From assembly GCF_000285595.1 (NCBI RefSeq), contig NZ_HE611067.1, positions 186,194 through 250,193 of the forward strand: DNA of 64,000 nucleotides, given 5' to 3'. The DNA comes from Kurthia senegalensis. Lineage in GTDB: Bacteria; Bacillota; Bacilli; Bacillales_A; Planococcaceae. The position numbers and the translations under genes are program-made. This document shows positions 36,705-45,287 of this stretch, one piece after another. Position 1 is the stretch's first letter. Every line of letters starts with the position of its first letter. The notes under the pieces are model-generated. The model had not been told where the DNA came from, ran no database searches, and was given only the letters and a program-made list of their open reading frames with translations.

Positions 36705-36746
36705 AAAAAGAGTAAAGCGAGACGAATCGTCCTACTTTACTCTTTT
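36705..36746. terminator. Terminator after panF
   Basis: AAAAAGAGTAAAG pairs with CTTTACTCTTTTT across a 16-base region with further pairing. Downstream of panF on the minus strand. Confidence 0.7.
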
Positions 36747-36758
36747 TCACAACGTCCC

Positions 36759-38204
36759 TTAAATATATAAAGGCTGTTCTTTCACTTTTTTATGTGTTGC
36801 GATACTCACAATTACGAAAACGATGAGTGATAGAACGATTGGGAATGTGACCGTATGGACGCCGAAAATATTCGGAGATAGACGGTCGATGGCGATATAC
36901 GTCAAGAGACCGACGACCATGCCACACATAGCTCCGTACTTGTTCGCCTTTTTCCAGTACAAGCCGAGAACGATTGGCCAAACGAATACCGCTTCTAAAC
37001 CACCGAAAGCAAATAAATTTAACCAAACGATTAAATCAGGTGGGTTGAATGACATCAGAACGACTAAAATACCGACGATTGTCGTCACACTGAAGCTCGC
37101 CTTTTTAATCGTTGCTTCACTCGCGTCCGGTTTAATATAGTGCAAGTAAATATCTTTCACGATCGTTGAGCTGACCATCATTAGTAAAGCATTCACCGTC
37201 GACATAATCGCTGCCATCGGTGCTGCTAATACAATCCCTGCTAAAACAGGGGGGAGCACTTCCATCGTCAATGCGGGCATCACTTTATCGCCGATTTCGA
37301 TTCCTGGAATGACTGCGCGACCGAATGCGCCGATTAAATGCATACCGAACATAATCGTTGCGATGCCGACTGTTCCGATCATAATCGCACGGTGCATGCC
37401 TTTAGACGATTTGTAACTCATCGCACGAACGGCGATTTGTGGTAAACCAATGACCCCAACACCGACTAAAATCCAGAAAGAAGATACGTATGTAGACGTA
37501 TATTGACGCTCGTCACCGAATGGTGAAACGAGATTCGGATTAATGTTTACTAAGTCGTGCATAATGTTTGAAATACCGCCGCCTGCAATAATCGTACCGA
37601 TTAATAAAACGACCGTTCCGATGACCATAATCGACCCTTGCAGTGCATCTGTTAAAGCAACGGCACGGAAACCACCGATCACGACATAAATTAATACGAC
37701 GACCGCAAAAATAAAGAGTGCTGTCGTGTAGTTCATGCCTGTAAGCGACTCAATAAGCCGCGCGCCGCCTATCCACTGGGCAACCATCGATGCAAATAAG
37801 AAAATAATAATGCTGACTGCCGATACGATGACGACAACATGACTTTTATAGCGTTCACGTAAAAAGTCGATTAGCGTAATCGCTTTAAATTTGCGTGTCA
37901 CAATGGCGAATTTTTTGCCGAGAACCATTAATACGAAATACCCAGCAGGTAGCTGTGCTAGTGCTAGTAATACCCAGCCAAGTCCCGTATTGTACGCAAC
38001 CCCTGGACCACTAATGAAGCTCGATGCACTTCCGTACGTCGCCATCATCGTCATCGCGAGTAAGAAGCCGCCCATTTCGCGTCCACCTAAAAAATATTCC
38101 GATAAGAAAGAGTCCGAAGAACGAACGAGTTTATTCGACCAAAAGCCGATACCAAAAATAATAATGACAAAAATAGCTAATGGAATAATGACTTGCAGAT
38201 GCAT
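36759..38204 (-). CDS. panF: Sodium/pantothenate symporter
   Basis: 481-residue solute:sodium symporter with ~13 helices that takes up pantothenate, the CoA precursor. Signature segments: SDSFLSEYFLGGREMGGFLLAMTMMATYGSASSFISGPG at the start, GGFRAVALTDALQG and LMMVSSTIVKDIY, all typical of PanF in the SSF family. Its start overlaps the stop of the small upstream gene by one base, an arrangement conserved for panF with the YhdT-type protein. The divergent LysR regulator may control it. Confidence 0.9.
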   Translation of the reverse strand: MHLQVIIPLAIFVIIIFGIGFWSNKLVRSSDSFLSEYFLGGREMGGFLLAMTMMATYGSASSFISGPGVAYNTGLGWVLLALAQLPAGYFVLMVLGKKFAIVTRKFKAITLIDFLRERYKSHVVVIVSAVSIIIFLFASMVAQWIGGARLIESLTGMNYTTALFIFAVVVLIYVVIGGFRAVALTDALQGSIMVIGTVVLLIGTIIAGGGISNIMHDLVNINPNLVSPFGDERQYTSTYVSSFWILVGVGVIGLPQIAVRAMSYKSSKGMHRAIMIGTVGIATIMFGMHLIGAFGRAVIPGIEIGDKVMPALTMEVLPPVLAGIVLAAPMAAIMSTVNALLMMVSSTIVKDIYLHYIKPDASEATIKKASFSVTTIVGILVVLMSFNPPDLIVWLNLFAFGGLEAVFVWPIVLGLYWKKANKYGAMCGMVVGLLTYIAIDRLSPNIFGVHTVTFPIVLSLIVFVIVSIATHKKVKEQPLYI

Positions 38205-38470
38205 TATTTCTCCTCCTCTTCATCGTCTAAAGGTACTTCTTTAAAGACGAATTTCAGTAAAATGGCAATCAATACGAGCATCGTAATCGTCGTCACGATA
38301 CAACTATAGAAAAACCATGCAGGGAAACCGAGGATATATGTATAGTCTTTTGGATCGCCGCCTCCCATACCGTAAGCGAACCCGTACCACATACCAAAGT
38401 TTAGTAACACTAACACTACTCCGATAATCGCTTCCCGATTCGCTACGCGATAACGCTTATCTTTCATCAT
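38204..38470 (-). CDS. YhdT-family (DUF997) small membrane protein
   Basis: 88 residues with two helices (about 13-33 and 47-73) and an acidic tail DDEEEEK. The pattern REAIIGVVLVLLNFGMWYGFAYGMG with FPAWFFYSC is typical of YhdT/DUF997 proteins, which are encoded next to panF in many bacteria and probably form part of the transporter. First gene of the two-gene unit. GAGGGGTG precedes the ATG. Confidence 0.85.
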   Translation of the reverse strand: MMKDKRYRVANREAIIGVVLVLLNFGMWYGFAYGMGGGDPKDYTYILGFPAWFFYSCIVTTITMLVLIAILLKFVFKEVPLDDEEEEK

Positions 38471-38596
38471 GAAACACCCCTCTTTTTTTAATTCATTTCT
38501 CTAGTCATCTAAATGAATTGCATTCACAATCCATTTTTATATAAGATTAGTGTAGAAAACTTTATAGTTTATGTAAATTTCATTATAATAAACTTT

Positions 38597-38615
38597 AGTT
38601 AACATTTGCTTAACT
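38597..38615. promoter_or_regulatory. Candidate LysR-type site before lysR/panF
   Basis: AGTTAA (38597-38602), seven-base spacer, TTAACT (38610-38615), in the divergent promoter region and ending just before the SD of the LysR gene. The same arms and spacing recur at 39661-39679. Confidence 0.5.
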
Positions 38616-38636
38616 GTCAATGGAGGGGTGAGGACA

Positions 38637-39569
38637 ATGACGATCGAACAACTAAAATATATTGTAGCCATCGCAAAATACGGGACATTAAAAGATGCTT
38701 CCGAAGAATTACATATTACATTATCTGCACTAAGCCAAGGTCTGAATCGTTTAGAAAAAGAACTCGGTCTGACGTTATTCACACGAAGTCGTACCGGTTC
38801 AACGACGACAAAAGAAGGAAAAGTGATCGTGAATCATGCGAAAAGCGTGCTTAGTTCACTAAAAGACTTAACAGAAGTCGCACAAGTTATGCAAAACCGC
38901 CTAACGGGTACGTTAAAAGTCGCTTCGATTCCCGGACCTTTTTTCAAGCTGTTCACAATCGTCCAGCAAATGAAGTCGATTTATCCAGAAATCAACATTC
39001 AAATTCGTGAACAAAATTCGCAAACGATGTTGGAAGAGCTGAATAGCGAAAAAGTTGATGTCGCACTAGCCGTTTATAACGATGAAGACATTCAACACAA
39101 CCCTGAATTAACGTTTACGAAAATTTCGACGTGCCAAATGCTCATCGTCGCACACGAAGATTCGCCCGTTATTCAAAATGGTCATGCCGTCACAGCCGAG
39201 CTTAAAAAGCAACCGGTCATTATTTTTGACGATAAAATGGTTATCGCCACAATGAATGAAATGAAATATGAATTCGGTCGAAATGCGATTGTCATTTCCG
39301 TAAACAACCCCCATATCGTGCAGCAGTACGTAGAGGAAAATAAAGCATACACAGTCGGGCTCGACTTGACGTTCACACATTCAAAAAGCTTTATGAAAAA
39401 CATGAATTTCGCGAAAATCAACTTTTTGACGTCGATTCCCGTTGAGCATACGTTCGGCATCGTTACAAAAGCGAGTCGCCACGAAACACAGTTAATGAAA
39501 GAATTTGCTTACAAACTTAAAAAAGAATTTAAAGATTATACGAAAGAAATTTCGGCAATCGACGTATAA
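38637..39569 (+). CDS. LysR-family transcriptional regulator
   Basis: 310 residues from the ATG at 38637, nine bases after GGAGGGG (the GTG at 38628 abuts it and is rejected). The N-terminal winged helix is MTIEQLKYIVAIAKYGTLKDASEELHITLSALSQGLNRLEKELG, followed by the linker helix and the periplasmic-binding-like effector domain (~90-300). Divergent from yhdT-panF, the usual LysR arrangement, so pantothenate transport or the adjacent dehydrogenase are plausible targets. A matching 19-bp inverted repeat occurs at both ends of this gene. Confidence 0.88.
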   Translation: MTIEQLKYIVAIAKYGTLKDASEELHITLSALSQGLNRLEKELGLTLFTRSRTGSTTTKEGKVIVNHAKSVLSSLKDLTEVAQVMQNRLTGTLKVASIPGPFFKLFTIVQQMKSIYPEINIQIREQNSQTMLEELNSEKVDVALAVYNDEDIQHNPELTFTKISTCQMLIVAHEDSPVIQNGHAVTAELKKQPVIIFDDKMVIATMNEMKYEFGRNAIVISVNNPHIVQQYVEENKAYTVGLDLTFTHSKSFMKNMNFAKINFLTSIPVEHTFGIVTKASRHETQLMKEFAYKLKKEFKDYTKEISAIDV

Positions 39570-39610
39570 AAAGACGCAACGATGACGTAAATATTCATCG
39601 TTGCGTCTTT
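39569..39610. terminator. Terminator after lysR
   Basis: AAAGACGCAACGATGA pairs with TCATCGTTGCGTCTTT, followed by ATTTTT. Confidence 0.85.
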
Positions 39611-39660
39611 ATTTTTCTTCTTATCGGTTCATTTTCTCTATTTCACACAATATTAACTTA

Positions 39661-39679
39661 AGTTAACGAAAACTTAACT
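39661..39679. promoter_or_regulatory. Second AGTTAA-N7-TTAACT inverted repeat
   Basis: Arms AGTTAA and TTAACT with a seven-base spacer, identical in arms and spacing to 38597-38615; extended arms are TTAAGTTAA and TTAACTTAA. It ends at the stop codon of the GldA-like gene, so it may also be a weak terminator hairpin. Confidence 0.4.
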
Positions 39680-40761
39680 TAAACTATCATCGTTCTTCTT
39701 TTTTCCAGTGCATGCATCGCTTCAAGTACGACTTCAGCTGTCATGTCTCCCGGCAATACGTGAATCGATTCTGCAGGAATCGTTGCTTTCACTGCGACTT
39801 CGTGCAATTCTTCGTCCGTTGCTTCTATTTGTAGAGCTGCGAGCGATTGTGGAAGATGAAGCATATCGTAAAATGGTTGTAACGCATCAATCTCATCTTC
39901 TTTTCCTTCTAATAGTAATTGCACGCAAATGCCGTATGCAACTTTCACACCGTGTAGCTGCGTATGCGATGCTTCGAGCGTCGTTAGTGCATTATGAATC
40001 GAGTGCGCCCCGGCTGTGCGTCCGTAATGATCGCCGTATCCGCCAACCATTCCCGCATACATGAACATCGTTTCGATGACATGAATAAACGCAGCATTCA
40101 CGGTATTCGTATCGACGGCTTGCAATGCCGCTTCCGAATGTTGCAAGAGCAATTCCTTACATTGGCGAGCCGCTTCGTACGAAATCATCATCGGTACGGT
40201 TTTGTCGTCTATTTTTCCGAGTTGTACGTCCGCCTCGTACCATTTCGCAAGCGTATCTCCAATTCCCGCGATGAAATAATCGCGCGGTGTTGTTAACAAC
40301 AGTACGGGATCGACTAATAGCAAACTCGTCGCAACAGGATAAATCTCGTAGCGGACGAACGCCCCTGTATCATCGTACAAAACGCTTAATGGCGTCCACG
40401 GCGCACAGTTCGATGCGATCGTTGGAATCGCAATGACTTGTTTATGTACCTCGTTCGCAACAGCTTTCGCTAAATCGATGACTTTCCCCCCTCCGACGCC
40501 AATAATCGCATCGTAATCAGTCATCATCGCCGCTACTTTGTCGACTTCAGAAAAAGAACATTCACCGCCGTACGTATATACGTCCGTTTGAACGTCTGTC
40601 ATGTCCGGCCAAAAAGTATGTGCTTCTTGCCATGATTTTACCCCTGTAACGATAAGAGCACGGCAAATACCGCGCGGCAATAAGAAACTTTCTAGTTTTT
40701 GAAGAATCCCTTCCTCTACTACGTATTCACTCGGTGCTGCATGTACGTGAATTGTCTTCAT
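39679..40761 (-). CDS. Iron-containing/GldA-family alcohol dehydrogenase (YbdH-like)
   Basis: 360 residues from the ATG at 40761. NAD-binding GVGGGKVIDLAKAVA near 92, then PTIASNCAPWTPLSVLYDD. Metal ligands are likely in GIGDTLAKWYEAD, GAHSIHNALT and LHGVKVAYG. The pattern APWTPLSVLY with IASNCA resembles YbdH/HcxA (hydroxycarboxylate dehydrogenase) more than true glycerol dehydrogenase, so a 2-hydroxycarboxylate or 2-oxoacid substrate is possible. An in-frame GTG at 40770 is an alternative start. Monocistronic and convergent with the LysR gene. Confidence 0.8.
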   Translation of the reverse strand: MKTIHVHAAPSEYVVEEGILQKLESFLLPRGICRALIVTGVKSWQEAHTFWPDMTDVQTDVYTYGGECSFSEVDKVAAMMTDYDAIIGVGGGKVIDLAKAVANEVHKQVIAIPTIASNCAPWTPLSVLYDDTGAFVRYEIYPVATSLLLVDPVLLLTTPRDYFIAGIGDTLAKWYEADVQLGKIDDKTVPMMISYEAARQCKELLLQHSEAALQAVDTNTVNAAFIHVIETMFMYAGMVGGYGDHYGRTAGAHSIHNALTTLEASHTQLHGVKVAYGICVQLLLEGKEDEIDALQPFYDMLHLPQSLAALQIEATDEELHEVAVKATIPAESIHVLPGDMTAEVVLEAMHALEKRRTMIV

Positions 40762-40914
40762 TCGAATCACTCACTTTCTTAAACTAGTGGAATGCTCTCA
40801 TTTTACGCTTTATTTTCTGAAAAATCATTCAATTCATCAAGCAATGAATAATTGTCGACAAGACTTAGCGACAACCACACATCACCTACAAACCCTCATT
40901 CCATTTCTCTATAA

Positions 40915-40951
40915 AAAAACACTTCCAAACGGCGCGTTTGAAAGTGTTTTT
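40915..40951. terminator. Terminator after chemoreceptor gene
   Basis: AAAAACACTTCCAAAC pairs with GTTTGAAAGTGTTTTT (one mismatch) immediately past the stop codon at 40954. Confidence 0.8.
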
Positions 40952-40953
40952 CA

Positions 40954-42522
40954 TTATTTCAATTGTTGCGTCATCGCTTCCATTTCAGCTGATAAATTAC
41001 TCAAGCTCTCACTTAACGAGTTGACGTGGTCAATCATATGATTTTGTTCTCCGTTTAAGCCATTTACTTTTTGAACGCTCCGTTTCAAATCTATCATCAC
41101 ATGATTAATTTGTTCAAAAATCGACCAGACGTCTTTCGCCTTTTGGTTAATGACAATCATAATTTCAGACATTTGATCGGCTTCTAACTTACTCGATTCT
41201 GCCGATTGTTGAATTATATAAAACGACTCGCCCGCACGTTTTGAAATGTCTGTTCCTTTTTCAACTTCGCGTAGCCCACGCTTCGCATCTTCCACATTTT
41301 TCGTAGAAGCGGACGTAATATGAGCGATTAAATCATTCACTTGCTGGCTTGATTTTGCCGATTGTTCCGCTAGTTTGCGTACTTCATCTGCGACGACAGA
41401 AAACCCTTTTCCAGCATCACCCGCACGTGCCGCTTCAATCGATGCATTTAGCGCGAGTAAATTCGTTTGGTCCGCGATGCCATTAATGACGCCGATAATT
41501 CCTTCAACTTCCGTCGCCAAATGGCCTAGTTGCTCGGAAGAAGCAGTAATATGCTGCACTGAGTCTTCGATTTTTTGCATTTGTTCATGTGTCGCGTCAA
41601 TCATTTTTTGACCTTCCGCTGCTTTCACATTCGTATCAGACGATAACGTAGTCATCTTCGTTACCATATCGACTGCTTTTTTAATATCGTCATTAATAGC
41701 ACTCGTCGTATCGATTGCCGTGGCGATTTCTTGTTGTTGTACGTCCGTCACCGAAATCAATTTTTCCATCTCTGCTTCTACGTCGGACGTCTTATGTTTC
41801 GAATGACCGACCGTTCCGTGTAAATCTAGCGAAGCGGTTGATAACACCGTTGATTTATGAACAATTTCTTCAACTGCTTGGTCGAGAAGTGCTTGGTGTT
41901 CTTCTCGCTCACGTGCCAACTTATTTTCCGTTTGTAAATTCGTCTGGATTTGTAAAAAAGAAGAAACGGTCATGAAAACGACGAAGATGATGTGTAATAA
42001 AAACATCGACGGCGTAATACCTTCTCCAAATACAGCCGGCGTGAACGGCGTTACGAAAAAGCCGAGTAAATGTTGGACCGCGAAAATGGCTGAAATCGTC
42101 CAAACAGCACGGTATTGATTGTAAAACGCAATAATCGCAATCGCGACAAAAATGCCGAAGTGATACGCCATCATGCCGTGCCCTGCTGTAATCATCGTAC
42201 AAATAATCGCACCGAAAACGAACGGTGATAACATTTGCATACGTTCCGTCGCTTTATTTTTGTAGTACGTGTATAAAAAGATCGTTTCAAGCGTTAGTGA
42301 TAAAATAAAAATACTATTCACATACACGTTAATGAGCTTACCCCAATTAAAAATTGAATACGTTTCTTCCTCTACTATATGACCCATACTCGGATTATGA
42401 CTCATTTGCCCACTCCAAAAGAAATTGACTATGTAAATGAGTAACGTAAACATCATTAAAATGATGGATAATATCGCTACTACGCGGTTTTTTGCTATTA
42501 ATTTTTGTCGTTGTTCAGTCAT
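40954..42522 (-). CDS. Methyl-accepting chemotaxis protein with multi-helix membrane sensor
   Basis: 522 residues. Unlike classic receptors it has about six N-terminal helices (residues ~14-195) with little outside the membrane, then a coiled linker and a signalling domain without HAMP. The hairpin tip is [40 protein letters not shown], containing the conserved E-A-A-R-A-G-D contact region. This layout suggests sensing within the membrane, such as energy state or a hydrophobic signal. Monocistronic, with no che genes nearby, so it joins a chemotaxis array encoded elsewhere. Confidence 0.88.
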   Translation of the reverse strand: MTEQRQKLIAKNRVVAILSIILMMFTLLIYIVNFFWSGQMSHNPSMGHIVEEETYSIFNWGKLINVYVNSIFILSLTLETIFLYTYYKNKATERMQMLSPFVFGAIICTMITAGHGMMAYHFGIFVAIAIIAFYNQYRAVWTISAIFAVQHLLGFFVTPFTPAVFGEGITPSMFLLHIIFVVFMTVSSFLQIQTNLQTENKLAREREEHQALLDQAVEEIVHKSTVLSTASLDLHGTVGHSKHKTSDVEAEMEKLISVTDVQQQEIATAIDTTSAINDDIKKAVDMVTKMTTLSSDTNVKAAEGQKMIDATHEQMQKIEDSVQHITASSEQLGHLATEVEGIIGVINGIADQTNLLALNASIEAARAGDAGKGFSVVADEVRKLAEQSAKSSQQVNDLIAHITSASTKNVEDAKRGLREVEKGTDISKRAGESFYIIQQSAESSKLEADQMSEIMIVINQKAKDVWSIFEQINHVMIDLKRSVQKVNGLNGEQNHMIDHVNSLSESLSNLSAEMEAMTQQLK

Positions 42523-42671
42523 TATATATTCTCCATTCAGCTAAAATTGTTAAATAAAGGAATTTAACACATCTTTAAAACCAAAAGATAGTATAATATA
42601 ATAGGACTATTAATTCTACACAAAAATATTTTTTCCTATCAAAAAAATATAAAAATAGTTCTTTAGTATCA

Positions 42672-43223
42672 CTATTGAATTTTATCGATTATTTTTTGAT
42701 AAATTGGCATCATATGTTCTTCTTTGCAATATGTCGCCAGTTCATTCAGTGGAATCCACGCGACGTCACTATTTTCTCCTTCACAAACGACGAGATGACT
42801 CGCATCATCTGCCTCCATCAAATACGTGACGTTTAAATGCAAATGTTCGGATACGTATTGTCCTTTTTTCATATGACCGAGTACGGTTAGTTGCTCGATT
42901 GAAATCGGCATTTGTTGTACGGGTGTTGCTACAACGCCCGTTTCCTCTTCTACTTCTCGCGTCGCAACGCGTAAAAAATCCGCTTCGCCGTCCGCATGTC
43001 CACCTGTCCATGCCCATGAATCATAAATATTATGAAAAGCCATTAACACGTGCGTACGTGCTTCATTCACGACAAATGCTGAGCACGTCATATGAGCAAT
43101 CGGATTTTCACGTGTTAATACGTCTTCGAAATGCTCAAAGGCATAACGAAAAGCCGCTAAATCCTTTTCTTCTTGTTCGTTCGTCGGTACGTATGTAAGT
43201 AATTGTTGTTGCCATGCGTTCAT
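42672..43223 (-). CDS. Nudix hydrolase
   Basis: 183 residues. Nudix box GGHADGEADFLRVATREVEEETG (about 73-95) fits GX5EX7REUXEEXGU, with the catalytic glutamates in REVEEE. It hydrolyses a nucleoside diphosphate linked to another moiety; the substrate is unknown. AGGAGG precedes the ATG, 13 bases after the stop of the HEPN-like gene, so the two are co-transcribed. Upstream control is probably through the large MarR palindrome at 43876. Confidence 0.88.
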   Translation of the reverse strand: MNAWQQQLLTYVPTNEQEEKDLAAFRYAFEHFEDVLTRENPIAHMTCSAFVVNEARTHVLMAFHNIYDSWAWTGGHADGEADFLRVATREVEEETGVVATPVQQMPISIEQLTVLGHMKKGQYVSEHLHLNVTYLMEADDASHLVVCEGENSDVAWIPLNELATYCKEEHMMPIYQKIIDKIQ

Positions 43224-43236
43224 TTTGTCATTCCTC

Positions 43237-43824
43237 CTAATAATTTAACATCAATTGGTTCGCAAGAGCTGCCATGCCAATTTCGACCATCAATTCTTTC
43301 GTAATCGTCGCTTCTGGGTGATAGCACCGGTCATTCGTAATTTGTACGTGCAAAACCGCTTGGCGCAATTCATTTCGTTGAACCATTAATGCGTGAATGT
43401 CTGCCATTTCCTCAAACATCACATGTTGTAACGGTTCATCCAATGCTTCTACGAGTACTTGCTCATCCCCGTTAATAAGTCGTTTAAACGCATCAATCGC
43501 CTGAATGAACGGCGGAAGCGTTTCGACTTCTTCCCCTTGAAATGCCCGCTGTTTAATTAATCGTACGAGCGCTTGTTCAATCACCGTATCTTTTTCGAGT
43601 ACTGTGTGATCGTTCAACAATGCGACGTCGATCGCAGGCCAATTAATCGGCGCTTCCTTTTCTGCACGGTCAATCGCTAAATATTCATTCATTTCATCAA
43701 TCGCCGCTTGGAAACACATATAAGCTCGGCTGTAGCGATGACGCTCCGCTAAAATCAAGCCATCCTCAATTAATGCTGTACTATTTTCTTTTAATGCACG
43801 AAGCACTTGTTCTGTATATGTCAT
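43237..43824 (-). CDS. HEPN/AbiV-like helical protein, unknown function
   Basis: 195 residues from the ATG at 43824, six bases after a G6 run. All-helical by sequence. Its N-terminal part, NSTALIEDGLILAERHRYSRAYMCFQAAIDEMNEYLAID, resembles HEPN/AbiV proteins (gene-encoded helical partners in abortive infection), but the usual EE-x-GK is absent and no RX4-6H motif is clear. It may instead be a house-keeping regulator. Co-transcribed with the Nudix hydrolase and divergent from marR. Confidence 0.55.
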   Translation of the reverse strand: MTYTEQVLRALKENSTALIEDGLILAERHRYSRAYMCFQAAIDEMNEYLAIDRAEKEAPINWPAIDVALLNDHTVLEKDTVIEQALVRLIKQRAFQGEEVETLPPFIQAIDAFKRLINGDEQVLVEALDEPLQHVMFEEMADIHALMVQRNELRQAVLHVQITNDRCYHPEATITKELMVEIGMAALANQLMLNY

Positions 43825-43875
43825 ACACATCCCCCCTTTTTTTCTATTATAGCGAAGCCAAAGCATTTTCGTTGA

Positions 43876-43909
43876 TTTGTTATCACTTTACATGTAAAGT
43901 GATAACAAA
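43876..43909. promoter_or_regulatory. Perfect 34-bp palindrome, MarR operator candidate
   Basis: Half-site TTTGTTATCACTTTACA (43876-43892) followed by its exact complement to 43909. It lies midway between the divergent HEPN-like gene and marR, 17 bases before the marR start, so occupancy would block both. Such long perfect palindromes are typical of MarR/MhqR-type operators. Confidence 0.75.
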
Positions 43910-43925
43910 GAAGAGGAGGTTTGGC

Positions 43926-44357
43926 ATGCATCAGACGAGAGCATCCCTTATATGGGTTCGACTAGCACGATTCCACGAGCAAAGTAATTCCTTATCGAAT
44001 CAATTTTTAGCTTCTTTTGACTTAACGTCTTCCCAATTTGATCTTTTAGTACAAATTGCGTCGCACGAGCCGATTACACAGCAACAACTTGCATCGAAAG
44101 TACTCGTTTCAGAAGGCGGCATATCCCGCTCTTTAAAACGCATCGAGCAACTCGGTTGGATTGAACGTCAAAAAGAATGGAAAACGAATTGGATTCGCTT
44201 GACGAAAAAAGGCGCTGACAAGCTAGAAGAAGTATATGACCAACAAGTCGCATTCCAATCTGCTTTATTTGAAGACTGCTTATGCGAAGAAGAACAAAAG
44301 CAGCTTTACTATTTATTGTCCAAGCTTCAAAAAAATACAGAAAACAAGCTTTCCTGA
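43926..44357 (+). CDS. MarR-family transcriptional repressor
   Basis: 143 residues from the ATG at 43926 behind GAGGAGG. Winged helix: TSSQFDLLVQIASHEPITQQQLASKVLVSEGGISRSLKRIEQLGWIERQ, with the wing NWIRLTKKG. It is followed within 13 bases by a ring-cleavage dioxygenase and then a flavin oxidoreductase, the arrangement of the MhqR regulon of Bacillus, which responds to quinones and phenolics. No redox cysteine is at the MarR N-terminus, so ligand rather than thiol sensing is likely. Confidence 0.88.
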   Translation: MHQTRASLIWVRLARFHEQSNSLSNQFLASFDLTSSQFDLLVQIASHEPITQQQLASKVLVSEGGISRSLKRIEQLGWIERQKEWKTNWIRLTKKGADKLEEVYDQQVAFQSALFEDCLCEEEQKQLYYLLSKLQKNTENKLS

Positions 44358-44370
44358 GGAGGAAATTCCC

Positions 44371-45282
44371 ATGCATCATCACATTTCCATGATTACGAAA
44401 AATGCCAACACGAACAATCATTTTTATCGTCACATTTTAGGCTTACACCGCGTGAAACTAACCGTAAACCAAGACTCACCAACGATGTACCATTTATTTT
44501 TCGGTGATACGACAGGAACACCTGGGACAGGTATTACTTTTTTTGAAATGCCGATTGCTGGTGCAACACACCGCGGCACGAATGCTATTACAGGATTTTC
44601 ACTCATCGTACCGTCAGAACAAAGTTTAGCGTTTTGGGCACAACGTTTTGATACATTCGGTGTCAAACACGATGCAATAACGACTTACGCTGGACGCCCT
44701 GCACTTCCATTTGAAGACGAAGATGGTCTACGCATGCATTTAATCGCAAGCGACGACCGTGAAGATTTCTGGGAACCATACGCACACGAAGAAATTCCAG
44801 ACGAACATTTAATTCAAGGGATGGGTACAGTTGAATTAACCGTGTCACGTTTTGAAAAACTAGAAAAAACATTAACAGGCATTTTCAATTACACGAAAGC
44901 AGCTGACCATACGTTCCAACAAACAGCAGGCTCTGCTGTCGGTGAAATTTTCGTCATTGAAAAACAAGGCGACCGTGAAAAGCCAGGTAGAGGAAGCATT
45001 CATCACTTAGCACTTCGTACGAAAGATGAAGCATCATTACGTGATATTTTAGCAGCTGCTAAAGAAGCCGGTTTCCACGTTTCAGACGTCATCGACCGCT
45101 ATTTCTTCAAGAGCATTTACTTCCGTGAATCAAACGGTATTTTAATCGAAGTCGCAACAGACGGCCCTGGATTTACAATCGATGAAAACGTTGAAGACAT
45201 GGGTAAAACACTTGACTTACCACCATTTTTAGAAAATAAACGCCAAGAAATCTTGAAAAAACTATCAACCATTGAGGAGTAA
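44371..45282 (+). CDS. Ring-cleaving dioxygenase, VOC family (MhqA/MhqO/MhqE type)
   Basis: 303 residues from the ATG at 44371 with GGAGG upstream. Two vicinal-oxygen-chelate modules: HHHISMITKNANTNNHFYRHILGLHRVK at the start and IHHLALRTKDEASLRDILAAAKEAGF in the second half. Metal ligands are likely His (HHHIS or IHHLA) and Glu (LIEVATDGPG). Family members detoxify hydroquinones and catechols by ring cleavage. Same transcript as marR. Confidence 0.85.
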   Translation: MHHHISMITKNANTNNHFYRHILGLHRVKLTVNQDSPTMYHLFFGDTTGTPGTGITFFEMPIAGATHRGTNAITGFSLIVPSEQSLAFWAQRFDTFGVKHDAITTYAGRPALPFEDEDGLRMHLIASDDREDFWEPYAHEEIPDEHLIQGMGTVELTVSRFEKLEKTLTGIFNYTKAADHTFQQTAGSAVGEIFVIEKQGDREKPGRGSIHHLALRTKDEASLRDILAAAKEAGFHVSDVIDRYFFKSIYFRESNGILIEVATDGPGFTIDENVEDMGKTLDLPPFLENKRQEILKKLSTIEE

Positions 45283-45287
45283 TTCAT

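Noticed and set aside
40787..41041. 84-codon plus-strand open frame after the GldA-like gene
   Set aside because: Covers a terminator hairpin and the 3' end of the chemoreceptor gene; no SD.
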